Position numbers and translations under genes: made by a program | Source of the DNA: Mytilus edulis | Taxonomy: Eukaryota; Mollusca; Bivalvia; Mytilida; Mytilidae | Assembly: GCF_963676685.1 (NCBI RefSeq) | Contig: NC_092346.1 | Location: 80,553,821 to 80,617,820, forward strand | DNA length: 64,000 nucleotides | Reading direction: 5' to 3' | Shown here: positions 48,735 through 62,300 of the stretch, one piece after another | How positions within the stretch are numbered: position 1 is the first letter of the stretch | Layout: each line of letters starts with the position of its first letter | The notes under the pieces: generated by a model | The model's input: only the letters and a program-made list of their open reading frames with translations | Told to the model about the DNA's origin: nothing | Databases searched by the model: none

Positions 48735-51700
48735 AACTAGAATTGCCATTGCAAGCAATAGCGGATGTCACCCTTCCCCTATTGCCACTAAGCGGCAGCC
48801 ATTTCAAAATGGTTTAACAGTGAATGCACATATATTTATGGCAATACATCTTTCTGTAAATTTTCAGTACATTCAGAGCATTTTAAAAAAATTCACAATT
48901 CTGCTGTTTCCATGGCAACGGCAGCCATTTTGAAAATTTTGAAGTCAAAAGTCTCATCTGTACTTGGCAGTTAACAATAATATCAAGTTTCATTAAGTTC
49001 AAAGCATTTAGAGAATTTTTGACTTTTTTGGAGTTTCCATGGCAACGGTGGCCATTTTGGAAATTCCAAAGTCAAAAGTCTCATCCAGACTTGCCAGTCA
49101 ACAATCATATTAAGTTTGATCAATTTAGGAGCATTTTGAAATTTTGGAAATATTTGGTCCTGTATCCATGGTAACAGAAGAGTTCCAATGATTGTCAAAA
49201 TCATTCAAAAGCTGTATATAGTGGAAAACTATATTGTGTAAAAATTTGATGATTTCAAGTTCTAGCATACCAAAATTATTTACCGAACCCTGAGGTTTTT
49301 AGAGCATTTTGACACTTATGCACTGTTTCCATGGTAACGGCGGACATTTTAGAAATTCCAACGCCAAATTCCACATCTACCAAAGTTGCTCATCGTTATG
49401 GTAAAGTTTCAAAAAATTTGGAGCATTTTCATATTTTTGAAATTTTTGGTGTAGTTTCCATGGCAACATAGTAGTTCCAATGATTGCCAAAAATCATCCA
49501 AAACCAGTATATGGGTGGCACCTTCATTGTATCAAAATATGATGATTCTGAGTTTAAGCATCTCCAAATTATTCCAAAAAAACAAAAAGTGGAATTTTTC
49601 ACAATTGTTCCGTTTCCATGGAAACGGCAGCCATTTTTTATGGTCTTAGACCCTACTGCAACCCGCAATTTTGTGTTCCCTATTATGCTTAACTATCATT
49701 AAGATTGGTTCCATTGGCTGCGAGAAAAGTGGCGGACAAAATAGTTGGAAGAATAATAATAACTAGAATTGCCATTGCAAGCAATAGCGGATGTCACCCT
49801 TCCCCCCAATTGCCACTAAGCGGCAGCCATTTCAAAAACTTTTAACAGTGAATGCACATATTTGCATGGCTATGCATTTTTCTGTAAATTTTCAGTACAT
49901 TTAGATCATTTTTAAAAACATGACATTTTTGCTGTTTCCATGGCAACGGCAGCCATTTTGAAATTTTCAAAGTCAAAAGTCTCATCTATACATGCCATTT
50001 TACAATAATATTAAGTTTCATTAAGTTTGGAGCATTTTGAAAATATTTGACAAATTTTCCAGTTTCCATGGCAACGGTAGCCATCTTAGAAATTCCAACT
50101 TCAAAAGTCTCATCCAGACTTGCCAGTCTACAATCATATGAAGTTTCATCAATTTTGGAGCATTTTGAAACTTTTGAAATTTTTGACATTTTGATTGGTT
50201 CCTATGGCAACAGAGACCATTCCCAAAATCTAATGGCATATACCACATTGGTACATGGGAGGGACCATACCATCAAAGTTTCGATCCATTTGACCTACCA
50301 TATTAAGAAAGTTAATGCCACTTTAAGGTTTTTGGACCATTTTGACCTGTTTTGCATTGTTTCCATGGTAACGGCAGACATTTTCAAAATTCCAACGCCA
50401 AATTCCACAATTTACAATGTTGCTCATCGTTACTGTGAAGTTTCATAAAATTTGGAGCATTTCCATATTTTGGAAATTTTTGGTGTAGTATCCATGGCAA
50501 CATAGCAGTTCCAATGATTGCCAAAATCATCCCAAAGCAGTATATAGTGGGCACCTACTTTGTATTAAAATCTAAAGATTTTAAGGTTAAGCATTCTCAA
50601 ACAATTCACCTAACTCTAAAATTATATATTTTCACCATTTTTCAGTTTCCATGGTGATGGCAGCCATTTTTTTAGTGCCAATATTAAAAAGCAACAGGAA
50701 AGTCAGGGTTCCTTGTTATAGTGCACCATCATTCAGATTGGTTCCTTTGGCTCTGAGAAAGCGGGCGGACAAAATTAGGTGGAAGAAAAATAATAATAAC
50801 TAGAATTGCCATTGCAAGCAATAGCGGATGTCACCCTTCCCCCAATGGCCACTAAGCGGCAGCCATTTCAAAATTGTTTAACAGTGAATGCACATATATG
50901 CATTGCAGTACATCATTCTGTAAATTTTCAGTACATTGAGAGCATTTTAGAAAATTTCACATTTTTGCTGTTTCCATGGCAACGGCAGCCATTTTGAAAA
51001 TTCCGAAGTCAAAAGTCTCATCTATACAAGCAAGTTAACAATAATATTAAGTTTCATAAAGTTTGGAGCATTTTGAAAATATTTGACATTTCCGCAGTTT
51101 CCATGGCAACGGTGGCCATTTTGGAAATTCCAACTTGAAAAGTCTCATTCAGACTTGTCAGTGTACAATCCTATTAAGTTTCATCAATTTTAGAGCATTT
51201 TGAAATTTTTGAAATTTTTGACATTTGGGATGGTTCCTATGGCAACAGAGACCGTTCCCAAAATTGAATGGCATATACCACATTGGTACATGGGAGGGAC
51301 CATACCATCAAAGTTTCAATCAATTTGACCTACCACTTTAAGAAAGTAAATGCCACTTGAAGGTTTTTAGACCATTTTGACCTGTTTTGCATTGTTTCCA
51401 TGGTAACGGCAGACATTTTCGAAATTGCAACACCAAATTCCACATTTACCAATGTTGCTCATCATTACTGTGAAGTTTTATAACATTTGGAGCATTTCCA
51501 TATTTTTGAAATTTTTGGTGTAGTATCCATGGCAACATAGCAGTTCCAATGATTGCCAAAATCATCCAAAACCAGTATATGCCCGGCACCTACATTGTAT
51601 CAAAATATAATGATTCAAAGTTAAAGCATTTCCAAATAATTCATCAAAACCAAAAACTGGAATTTTCCATTATTTTTCGGTTTCCATGGTGATGGCAGCC

Positions 51701-51840
51701 ATTTTTTAGTTCCAAAGTTGCACTGCAACTGGAAAGTCAGGGTTCCTTGTTATAGTGCACCATCATTCAGATTGGTTCCTTTGGCTCTGAGAAAACTGCC
51801 GGACAAAACTAGGTGGAAGAATAATAATAATAATAATAAC

Positions 51841-53239
51841 AAGAGGCTCTCAAGAGCCTGAATCGCTCACCTGAATTTTTTTGGTTTAATCTCTCATCAA
51901 TGATTATTTTGGCTTTTCAATTTATTTAAATGTTCTTTGAATCGTCCTATTTTCTTCAAAAGCAAAAAAAAATCATTTTCTCCTATGTTCTATTTTAGCC
52001 ATAGGAGCTATGTTTCTTGACATACAAGGAAATGAAATATAAAATTTATACTAGATACTCTGAAACTCTGAAACTCATTTAGCCTAAGTTTGGCTGAAAT
52101 TGATACAGCAGTTTCATAAGAGAAGATTTTTTAAAGTAAGTCAACATGATGAACAAATTGTGAAAAAAGTCTTTAAAGGGCAATAACTCCTAAAGAGGTC
52201 AATTGACAATTTTGGTCAAATTGACTTATTTGTAGATCTTACTTTGCTGATCATATTTGCTGTTTACAGTTTATCTTTATCTATAATAATATTCAAGATA
52301 ATGACCAAAAACTGCAAAATTTCCTTAAAATTACCAATTAAGTGGCAGCAACCCAACAATTGGATGTTTGATTCATCTGAAAATTTCAGGGCTGATAGAT
52401 ATTGACCTAATGAACATTTTTACTCCATGTCAGATTTGCTCTTAATGCTTTCGTTTTTGAGATATAAGCCAAAAACTGCATTTGACCCCTATGTTCTATT
52501 TTAAGTAACGGCGGCCATGTTTTTTGACGGATCAAAAATCAAAGCACACACTTTGTGCAGGATAATCTAAGGAACAACCATGCTAAGTTTTAACCAAATC
52601 CATTCAGTAGTTTCAGAGGAGAAGATTTTTTAAAGTTAGCAATATGATGAACAAATTGTGAAAAATTGTCATTAAAGGACAATAACCCCTTAAGGGGTCA
52701 ATTGACAATTTTGGTCATATTAACTTATTTGTAGATCTTACTTTGCTGATCTTTTTTGCTGTTTACAGTTTATCTTTATCTATAATAATATTCAAGATAA
52801 TGACCAAAAACTGCAAAATTTCCTTAAAATTACCAATTAAGTGGCAGCAACCCAACAATGGTTTGTTTGATTCATCTGAAAATTTCAGGGCTGATAGATC
52901 TTGACCTAATGAACATTTTTACCCCATGTCAGATTTGCTCTAAATGCTTTCGTTTTTGAGATATAAGCCAAAAACTGCATTTGACCCCTATGTTCTATTT
53001 TAAGTAACGGCGGCCATGTTTTTTGACGGATCAAAAATCGAAGCGCACATTTTGTGCAGGATATACTAAGGAACAATCATGTTAAGTTTCATTCAAATCC
53101 ATTCAGTAGTTTCAGAGGAGAAGATGTTTGAAAAATTGTTAACGACGACGACGACGTCGACGACGACGACGTCGACGACGACGACGACGGACGCCAAGTG
53201 ATGAGAAAAGCTCACATGGCCTTTTAGGCCAGGTGAGCT
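51841..53239 (+). mobile_element. Different repeat element nested in the AAT tract of an array unit
   Basis: It opens with the hairpin GGCTCTCAAGAGCC and ends with a longer hairpin (GGCC..GGCC inside AGCTCAC..GTGAGCT). Head GCTCACCTG at 51865-51873 is the exact complement of CAGGTGAGC at 53230-53238. Inside are about three direct repeats with a 500-bp period (the two clear ones contain TAACGGCGGCCATG at about 52506 and 53006), then an (ACG)n tract at about 53142-53192. AAT repeats lie on both sides. I recall it as a common mussel repeat. Confidence 0.85.
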
Positions 53240-53276
53240 AATAATAATAGTGAAAAAGAAACAGAGGAATAGCAAT

Positions 53277-53307
53277 ATGTCACCCGACATTGTCGATCGG
53301 GTGACAT
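53277..53307 (+). repeat. Type B tail hairpin (first of seven)
   Basis: TGTCACCCGA and TCGGGTGACA form a 10-bp stem around a short loop, with a second small palindrome CGACATTGTCG overlapping. Further copies are at 54362-54392, 55447-55477, 58458-58488, 59556-59586, 63525-63555 and 63584-63614. All are preceded by a linker like GAAACAGAGGAA. GGGTGACAT complements ATGTCACCC of type B heads. Confidence 0.88.
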
Positions 53308-56300
53308 AACTAGAATTGCCATTGCAAGCAATAGCGGATGTCACCCTTCCCCCTATTGCCACTAAGCGGCAGCCATTTCAAACTTGTTTAACAGTAAATG
53401 CACAAATATGCATGGCTATTCATCTTTTTGTAAATTTTCAGTATATTCAGAGCATTTTTAAGTATTTCACATTTATACCGTTTCCATGGCAACGGCAGCC
53501 ATTTTGAAAATTTCAAAGTCAAAAGTCTCATCTTAACTTGTCAGTTACCAATAATATCAAATTTCATTAAGTTAAAACCATTTTGAGAATTTTTGACATT
53601 TTTGCAGTTTCCATGGCAACCGTGGCCATTTTGGAAATTCCAACTTCAAAAGTCATATCTAGACTTGACAGTTAACAATCATATCAAGTTTCATCAATTT
53701 TGAAGCATTCTGAAATTTTTGCTCCTGTATCCATGGTAACATAGTAGTTCCAATGATTATCAAAATCATTCAAAACCTGTATATAGTGGACAACTATATT
53801 GCATAAAAATTTGATGATTTTAAGTTCAAGCATACCAAAGTTATTCACCAAACCCGGAAGTTTTTGGAGCATTTTGACCTTTTTGCATTGTTTCCATGGA
53901 AACGGCAGACATTTTGGAAATTCCAACGCCAAATTTCACCTCTACCAAAGTTGCTCATCGTTATGCTAAAGTTTCAAAAAAATTGGAGCATTTCCATATT
54001 TTTGAAATTTTTGGTGTAGTTTCCATGGCAACATAGCAGTTCCAAAATGTGCCAAAATCATCCAAAACCAGTATATAGTGGGCACCTACATTGTATTAAA
54101 ATCTAAAGATTTTAAGCTTAAGCATTCTCAAATAATTCAAGGAACTCGAAAATTATATTTTTTCACCATTTTTCCGTTTCCATGGTGATGGCAGCCATTT
54201 TTAAGTTCCAAAGTTGCACAGACTCTGGGGAGTCAGGGTTCCTTGTTATAGTGCACCATCATTCAGATTGGTACTTTTGGCTCTGAGAAAGAGGGCGGAC
54301 AAAATTAGGTGGAAGTATAATAATAATAATAATACAGAAAAAGAAACAGAGGAAAAGCAATATGTCACCCGACATTGTCGATCGGGTGACATAATAACTA
54401 GAATTGCCATTGCAAGCAATAGCGGATGTCACCCTTCCCCCTATTGCCACTAAGCGGCAGCCATTTCAAACTTGTTTAACAGTAAATGCACAAATATGCA
54501 TGGCTATTCATCTTTTTGTAAATGTTCAGTATATTCAGAGCATTTTAAAGTATTTCACATTTATACCGTTTCCATGGCAACGGCAGCCATTTTGAAAATT
54601 TCAAAGTCAAAAGTCTCATCTTAACTTGTCAGTTACCAATAATATCAAATTTCATTAAGTTAAACCCATTTTGAGAATTTTTGACATTTTTGCAGTTTCC
54701 ATGGCAACCGTGGCCATTTTGGAAATTCCAACTTCAAAAGTCATATCTAGACTTGACAGTTAACAATCATATCAAGTTTCATCAATTTTGAAGCATTCTG
54801 AAATTTTTGCTCCTGTATCCATGGTAACATAGTAGTTCCAATGATTATCAAAATCATTCAAAACCTGTATATAGTGGACAACTATATTGCATAAAAATTT
54901 GATGATTTTAAGTTCAAGCATACCAAAGTTATTCACCAAACCCGGAAGTTTTTGGAGCATTTTGACCTTTTTGCATTGTTTCCATGGAAACGGCAGACAT
55001 TTTGGAAATTCCAACGCCAAATTCCACATCTACCAAAGTTGCTCATCGTTATGCTAAAGTTTCAAAAAAATTGGAGCATTTCCATATTTTTGAAATTTTT
55101 GGTGTAGTTTCCATGGCAACATAGCAGTTCCAAAATGTGCCAAAATCATCCAAAACCTGTATATAGTGGGCACCTACAGTGTATTAAAATCTAAAGATTT
55201 TAAGCTTAAGCATTCTCAAATAATTCAAGGAACTCCAAAATTTTATTTTTTCACCATTTTTCCGTTTCCATGGTGATGGCAGCCATTTTTTAGTTCCAAT
55301 TTTGCACAGACTCTGGGGAGTCAGGGTTCCTTGTTATAGTGCACCATCATTCGGATTGGTACTTTTGGATCTGAGAAAGCGGGCGGACAAAATTAGGTGG
55401 AAGTATAATAATAATAATACAGAAAAAGAAACAGAGGAAAAGCAATATGTCACCCGACATTGTCGATCGGGTGACATAACTAGAATTGCCATTGCAAGCA
55501 ATAGCGGATGTCACCCTTCCCCTATTGCCACTAACCGGCAGCCATATCAAAATGATTTAACAGTGAATGCACATATATTCATGGCAATACATCTTTCTGT
55601 AAATTTTTAGTACATTCAGAGCATTTTAAAAAAAATCACATTTCTGCTGTTTCCATGGCAACGGCAGCCATTTTGAAAATTTCAAAGTCAAAAGTCTCAT
55701 CTGTACTTGCCAGTTAACAATAATATCAAGTTTCATTAAGTTCAAAGCATTTTGAGAAATTTTTGACATTTTTCCAGTTTCCATGGCAACGGTGGCCATT
55801 TTGGAAATTCCAAAGTCAAAAGTCTCATCCAGACTTGCCAGTCAACTATCATATTAAGTTTCATCAATTTTGGAGCATTTTGAAATTTTTGAGATATTTG
55901 ATCGTGTATCCATGGTAACAGAGTAGTTCCAATGATTGTCAAAATCAATCAAAACATGTATATAGTGGATAACTATATTGTGTAAAAATTTGTTGATTTC
56001 AAGTTCAAGCATATCAAAATTATTCACCAAACCCTGAAGTTTTTAGAGCATTTTGACACTTATGCTCTGTTTCCATGGTGACGGCAGACATTTTGGAAAT
56101 TCCAACGCCAAATTCCACATCTACTAATGTTGCTCATCGTTACCATGAAGTTTCAAAAAATTTGGAGCATTTTGATGTTTTTGAAATTTTTGGTGCAGTT
56201 TCCATGGCAACATAGTAGTTCCAATGATTGTCAAAATCATCCAAAACCAGTATATGGCTGGCACCTACATTGTATCAAAATATGATGATTCTGAGTTTAA

Positions 56301-59300
56301 GAATCTCCAAATTATTCACCAAAACCAAAAACTGGAATTTTTCACAATTATTCTGTTTCCATGGAAACGGCAGCCATTTTTTATGGTCTTAGACCCACCT
56401 GCACCCCGAAATTTTTTGTTCCACCTTATAGTGAACTATCATTAAGATTGATTCCATTTCACTCCAAAAAACATGCCGGACAAAATAGGTGGAAGTATAA
56501 TAATAATAATAACTAGATTTGTAATTGCTAGCAATAACGGATGGCACCCTCGTCCCCCATTGCCAGGCGAGCAGCAGCCATTTTTGGAAATTCCAAAGTC
56601 AAAGAAGGCATCTACCCTTGCAAGTTATCATTTTTGCAAAATTTCATTAAGTTTGAAGCATTTTGAAATTTTGGACAATTTTGCTGTTTCCATGGTTACG
56701 GCGGCCATTTTGGAAATTCCAACTTCAAAATGCAACTCCGCACATGTCAGTCACTATTCCTGTAAAGTTTCGTCCAGTTTGCAACACTTAATTTTTTTTG
56801 GAAATTTTGAACATTTGTGCTGCAACCATGGTTACAGTAGATAATTCCAAAATTCTAAAAGCGTACATCTCAGTGCCACATGTCATGTTATATATCAATA
56901 CAGTTTCATTGACTTTGGTGCACTACTCTCTGAGAAAATGCTGATTTTATGCATTTTTCCATAGGGTCAATGCAAAACTTGGCCCCAGTTTCCATGACAA
57001 CGGCGGCCATTTTGAACTATCCATATATTGTCTTGACATCTTGGCATACTGGAGAACATTTTCATAAAGTTTCATCCAGTTGGATGTTATAACGAAAGAG
57101 TTAGATTTTTTGATATTTTAGCTGTTTCCATGGTAACGGCAGCCATTTTGAAAATTCCAAAGTCAAACTGGAAATCAGCACATGCCAGTGAACATTCCTG
57201 TGGAGTTTCTTCCAGTTTGAACCACTTTGATTTTTTTCGCATTCGTGCTGTTTCCATGGAAACGGCGGCCATCTTTTACCATTCCATAGCAAGGTGCACA
57301 ACTTCAAGTGGGGTTCTTCATTATAGTTGAGTTCCATAAACATTGGTCCGTTCAATTCTGAGAACTCGCGCGGACAAAATGTGTGGAAGAAAAATAAAAA
57401 TAACTAGAATTGCCATTGCAAGCAATAGCGGATGTCACCCTTCCCCCATTGCCACTAAGCGGCAGCCATTTTAAAATAATCAAACAGTGAATGCAGATCT
57501 ATTTTAATTGGGATATATCTTTCTGTAAATTTTCAGTACATTTAGAGCATTGTCAGAAGTTTCACTTTTCTTCTGTTTCCATGGCAACGGCAGCCATTTT
57601 GAAAATTCCAAAGTCAAAAGTCTCATCTATACATGCCAGTTGACAATAATATTAAGTTTGATTAAGTTTGGAGCATTTTGAAAATATTTGACATTTCTGC
57701 AGTTTCCATGGCAACGGTGGCCATTTTGGAAATTCCAACTTCAAAAGTCTCATGCAGACTTGACAGTCAACAATCATATTAAGTTTCATTACTTTTTGAG
57801 CATTTTGAAATTTTTGACATTTTTGCTGGTTTCTATGGTAACACAGACCATTCCAAATTTCTAATGGCAGATACTCCATTGGTACATGGGAGGGAACATA
57901 CAATAAGAGTTTCAATGGATTTGACCTACCATTTTAAGGAAGTAAATGACACTTTTTAAGGTTTTAAAGCGTTTTGACCATTTTTGCCTTGTTTCCATGG
58001 TAACACAAGACATTTTCGAAATTCCAACGCCAAATTCCACATCTACCAAAGTTGCTCATCGTTATGCTAAAGTTTCAAAAAATTTGGAGCATTTTGATAT
58101 TTTTGAAATTTTTGGTGTAGTATCCATGGCAACATAGTAGTTCCAATGAATGCCAAAAATCATCAAAAAGAAGTATATAGTCGGCACCTACATTGTATCA
58201 AAATATAATGATTCTGAGTTAAAGCATCTCCAAATTATTCACCAAAACCCAAAAATTTAATTTTTCAAATTTGTTCCGTTTCCATGGTAACGGCAGCCAT
58301 TTTTAATGGTCTTATGACCTACTGCAACCCGGAATTTTGTGTTCCTCATTATAGTCAACTATCATTAAGATTGGTTCCATTGTCTCCAAGAAAACTGCCG
58401 GACAAAATCATTGGAAGAATAATAATAATAATAGTAAAGAAACAGAGGAAAAGCAATATGTCACCCGACATTGTCGATCGGGTGACATAACTAGATTTGC
58501 CATTGCAAGCAATAGCGGATGTCACCCTTCCCCTCATTGCCACTAAGCGGCACCCATTTTAAAACAACTTAACAGTGAATGCAGATCTATGAATTGCGAT
58601 ATATCTTTCTGTAAATTTTCAATACAATAACAGCATTGTCAAAAGTTTCACATTTCTGCTGTTTCCATGGCAACGGCAGCCATTTTGAAAATTCCAAAGT
58701 CAAAAGTCTCATCTATACCTGCCAGTAAACAATAATATTAAGTTTCATTAAGTTTGGAGCATTTTGAAAATATTTGACATTTCTGCAGTTTCCATGGCAA
58801 CGGTGGCCATTTTGGACATTCCAACTTCAAAAGTCTCATGCAGACTTGACAGTCAACAAATATATTAAGTTTCATAAATTTTGGAGCATTTTGAAGTTTT
58901 TGAAATTTTTGACATTTTGGCTGGTTTCTATGGTAACACAGACCATTCCAAATTTCTAATGGCAGATACTACATTGGTACATGGGAGGGAACATACCATC
59001 AGAGTTTCAATGAATTTGACCTACCATATTAAGAAAGTAAATGCCACTTTTAGGTGTTTTTTGGACCATTTTGACCTGTTTTGCCTTGTTTCCATGGTAA
59101 CACAAGACATTTTCGAAATTCCAACGCCAACTTACACATCTACCAATGTTGCTCATCGTTACTGTGAAGTTTCATTAAATTTGGAGCATTTTGATATTTT
59201 GGAAATTTTTGGTGTAGTATCCATGGCAACATAGTAGTTCCAATGAATGCCAAAAATCATCCAAAACAAGTATATAGTGGGCACCTACATTGTATCAAAA

Positions 59301-62300
59301 TATAATGATTCTAAGTTAAAGCATCTCCAAATAATTCCCTAAAACCAAAAAGTGGAATTTTTCACAATTTTTCCGTTTCCATGGTAACGGCAGCCATTTT
59401 TAATGGTCCTATGACCTACTGCAACCCGAAATTTTGTGTTCCTCATTATAGTTGACTATCACTAAGATTGGTTCCATTGCCTTCAAAAAATCTGCCGGAC
59501 AAAAATCATTGGAAGAATAAGAATAATAATAACAAAGAAACGGAGGAAAAGCAATATGTCACCCGACATTGTCGATCGGGTGACATAACTAGATTTGTAA
59601 TTGCTAGCAATAACGGATGGCACCCTCGTCCCCCTATTGCCAGGCGAGCGGCAGCCATTTTGAAAATTTCAAAGTCAAAGAGTGCATCTATACATGCAAG
59701 TCATCATTTTTGCAAAATTTCATTAAGTTTGAAGCATTTTGAAAATTTTGATATTTTTGCTGTTTCCATGGTTACGGCGGCCATTTTGGAAATTCCAACT
59801 TCAAAATGGAACTCCGCACATGTCAGTCACTATTCCTGTAAAGTTTCATCCAGTTTGCAGCACTTAATTTTTTTTGGAAATTTTGAACATTTGTGCTGCA
59901 ACCATGGTTACAGTAGATAATTCCAAAATTCTAAAAGCGTACGTCTCATTGCCACATGTCATGTTATATATCAATACAGTTTCATTTACTTTGGTGCACT
60001 AATCTCTGAGAAAATGCTGATTTTATGCATTTTTCCATAGGGTCAATGCAAAACTGGGCCCTAGTTTCCATGACAACGGCGGCCATTTTGAACTATCCAA
60101 ATATTGTCTTGACATCTTGGCATACTGGAGAACATTTTCATAAAGTTTCATCCAGCTGGATCTTATAACGAAAGAGTTAGAATTTTTGATATTTTAGCTG
60201 TTTCCATGGTAACGGCAGCCATTTTGAAAATTCCAAAGTCCAACTGGAAATCAGGAGATGCCAGTTAACATTCCTGTGGAGTTTCTTCCAGTTTGGAACA
60301 CTTTGATTTTTTTCGCATTTGTGATGTTTCCATGGAAACGGCGGCCATCTTTTACCATTCCATAGCAAGGTGCACAACTTCAAATGGGGTTCCTCATTAT
60401 AATTGAGTTCCATAAACATTGGTCCGTTCAATTCCGAGAACTCGCGCGGACAAAATGTGTGGAAGAAAAATAAAAATAACTAGATTTGTAATTGCTAGCA
60501 ATAACGGATGGCACCCTCGTCCCCCCATTGCCAGGCGAGCGGAAGCCATTTTTAAAATTCCAAAGTCAAAGAGTGCATCTACAAATGCAAGTCATCATTT
60601 TTGTAAAATTTCATAAGTTTGGAGCATTTAAAAATTTTGGACAATTTTGCTGTTTCCATGGTTACGGCGGCCATTTTGGAAATTCCAACTTCAAAATGCA
60701 ACTCTGCACATGTCAGCCACTATTTCTGTAAAGTTTGATCCAGTTTGCAGCACTTTATTTTTTTTGGAAATTTTGAACATTTGTGCTGCAACCATGGTTA
60801 CAGTAGATAATTCCAAAATTCTAAAAGCAGACATCTCATTGCAATATGTCATGTTATATATCAATACAGTTTCATTTACTTTGCTGCACTATTCTCTGAG
60901 AAAATGCTGATTTTATGCATTTTTCCATAGGGTCAATGCAAAACTTGGCCCTAGTTTCCATGACAACGGCGGCCATTTTGAACTATCCAAATATTGTCTT
61001 GACATCTTGGCATACTGGAGAACATTTTCATAAAGTTTCATCCAGTTGGATCTTATAACGAAAGAGTTAGAATATTTGATATTTTAGCTGTTTCCATGGT
61101 AACGGCAGCCATTTTGAAAATTCCAAGATCGAAATGCAGCTCAGGCCATGCCTGTTACTAATTTAGTGAAGTTTCGTCCAGTTTGGAACACTTTGAATAT
61201 TTTCGGATTTTTGCTGTTTCCATGGAAACGGCAGCCATTTTGACCATTCCAAAGTCAGGTGCACAACTTCACATGCTGGTCCACATTGTGGTATAGTACC
61301 ATCAACATTGGTCAGCTTAATTCCAAGAAACTGCGTGGACAAAATGTGTGGAAGAAGAATAAGGAAAAAAAGAATCGATGAATAACAATACGTCACCCCA
61401 ACTCCGTTGAGGGTGCCATAACTAGAATTGCCATTGCAAGCAATAGCGGATGTCACCCTTCCCCCCATTGCCACTAAGTTGCAGCCATTTGAAAATCGTT
61501 TAACAGTGAATGCACATATAATATGCATGGCAATACATCTTTCTGTAAATTTTCAGTACATTCACAGCATTTTAAAAATTTCACATTTCTGCCATTTCCA
61601 TGGCAACGGCAGCCATTTTGAAAATTTCAAAGTCAAAAGCCTCATCATTACTTGTCAGTTAACAATAATATCAAGTTTTATTAAGTTCAAAACATTTTGA
61701 GAATTTTTGACTTTTTGCAGTTTCCATGGCAACGGTGGCCATTTTGGAAATTCCAAAGTCAAAAGTCTCATCCAGACTTGGCAGTCAACAATAATATTAA
61801 GTTTCATCAATTTTGGAGCATTTTGAAATTTTTGAAATATTTGATCCTGTATCCATGGTAACAGAAGAGTTCCAATGATTGTCAAAATCATTCAAAAGCT
61901 GTATATAGTGGACAACTATATGGTGTAAAAATTTGATGATTTCAAGTTCTAGCATACCAAAATTATTTACCAAACCCTGAGGTTTTTAGAGCATTTTGAC
62001 ACTTATGCACTGTTTCCATGGTAACGGCAGACATTTTGGAAATTCCAATGCCAAATTAAGCATCTACCAAAGTTGCTCATCGTTACTATGAAGTTTCAAA
62101 AAATTTGGAGCATTTTGAAATTTTTGAAATTTTTGGGGTAGTTTCCATGGCAACATAGTGGTTCCAATGATTGCCAATATCATCCAAAACCAATATATGG
62201 CTGGCACCTACATTGTGATAAAATATGATGATTCTGAGTTTAAGCATCTCTAAATTATTCACAAAACCAAAAACTGGAATTTTTCACAATTGTTCCGTTT

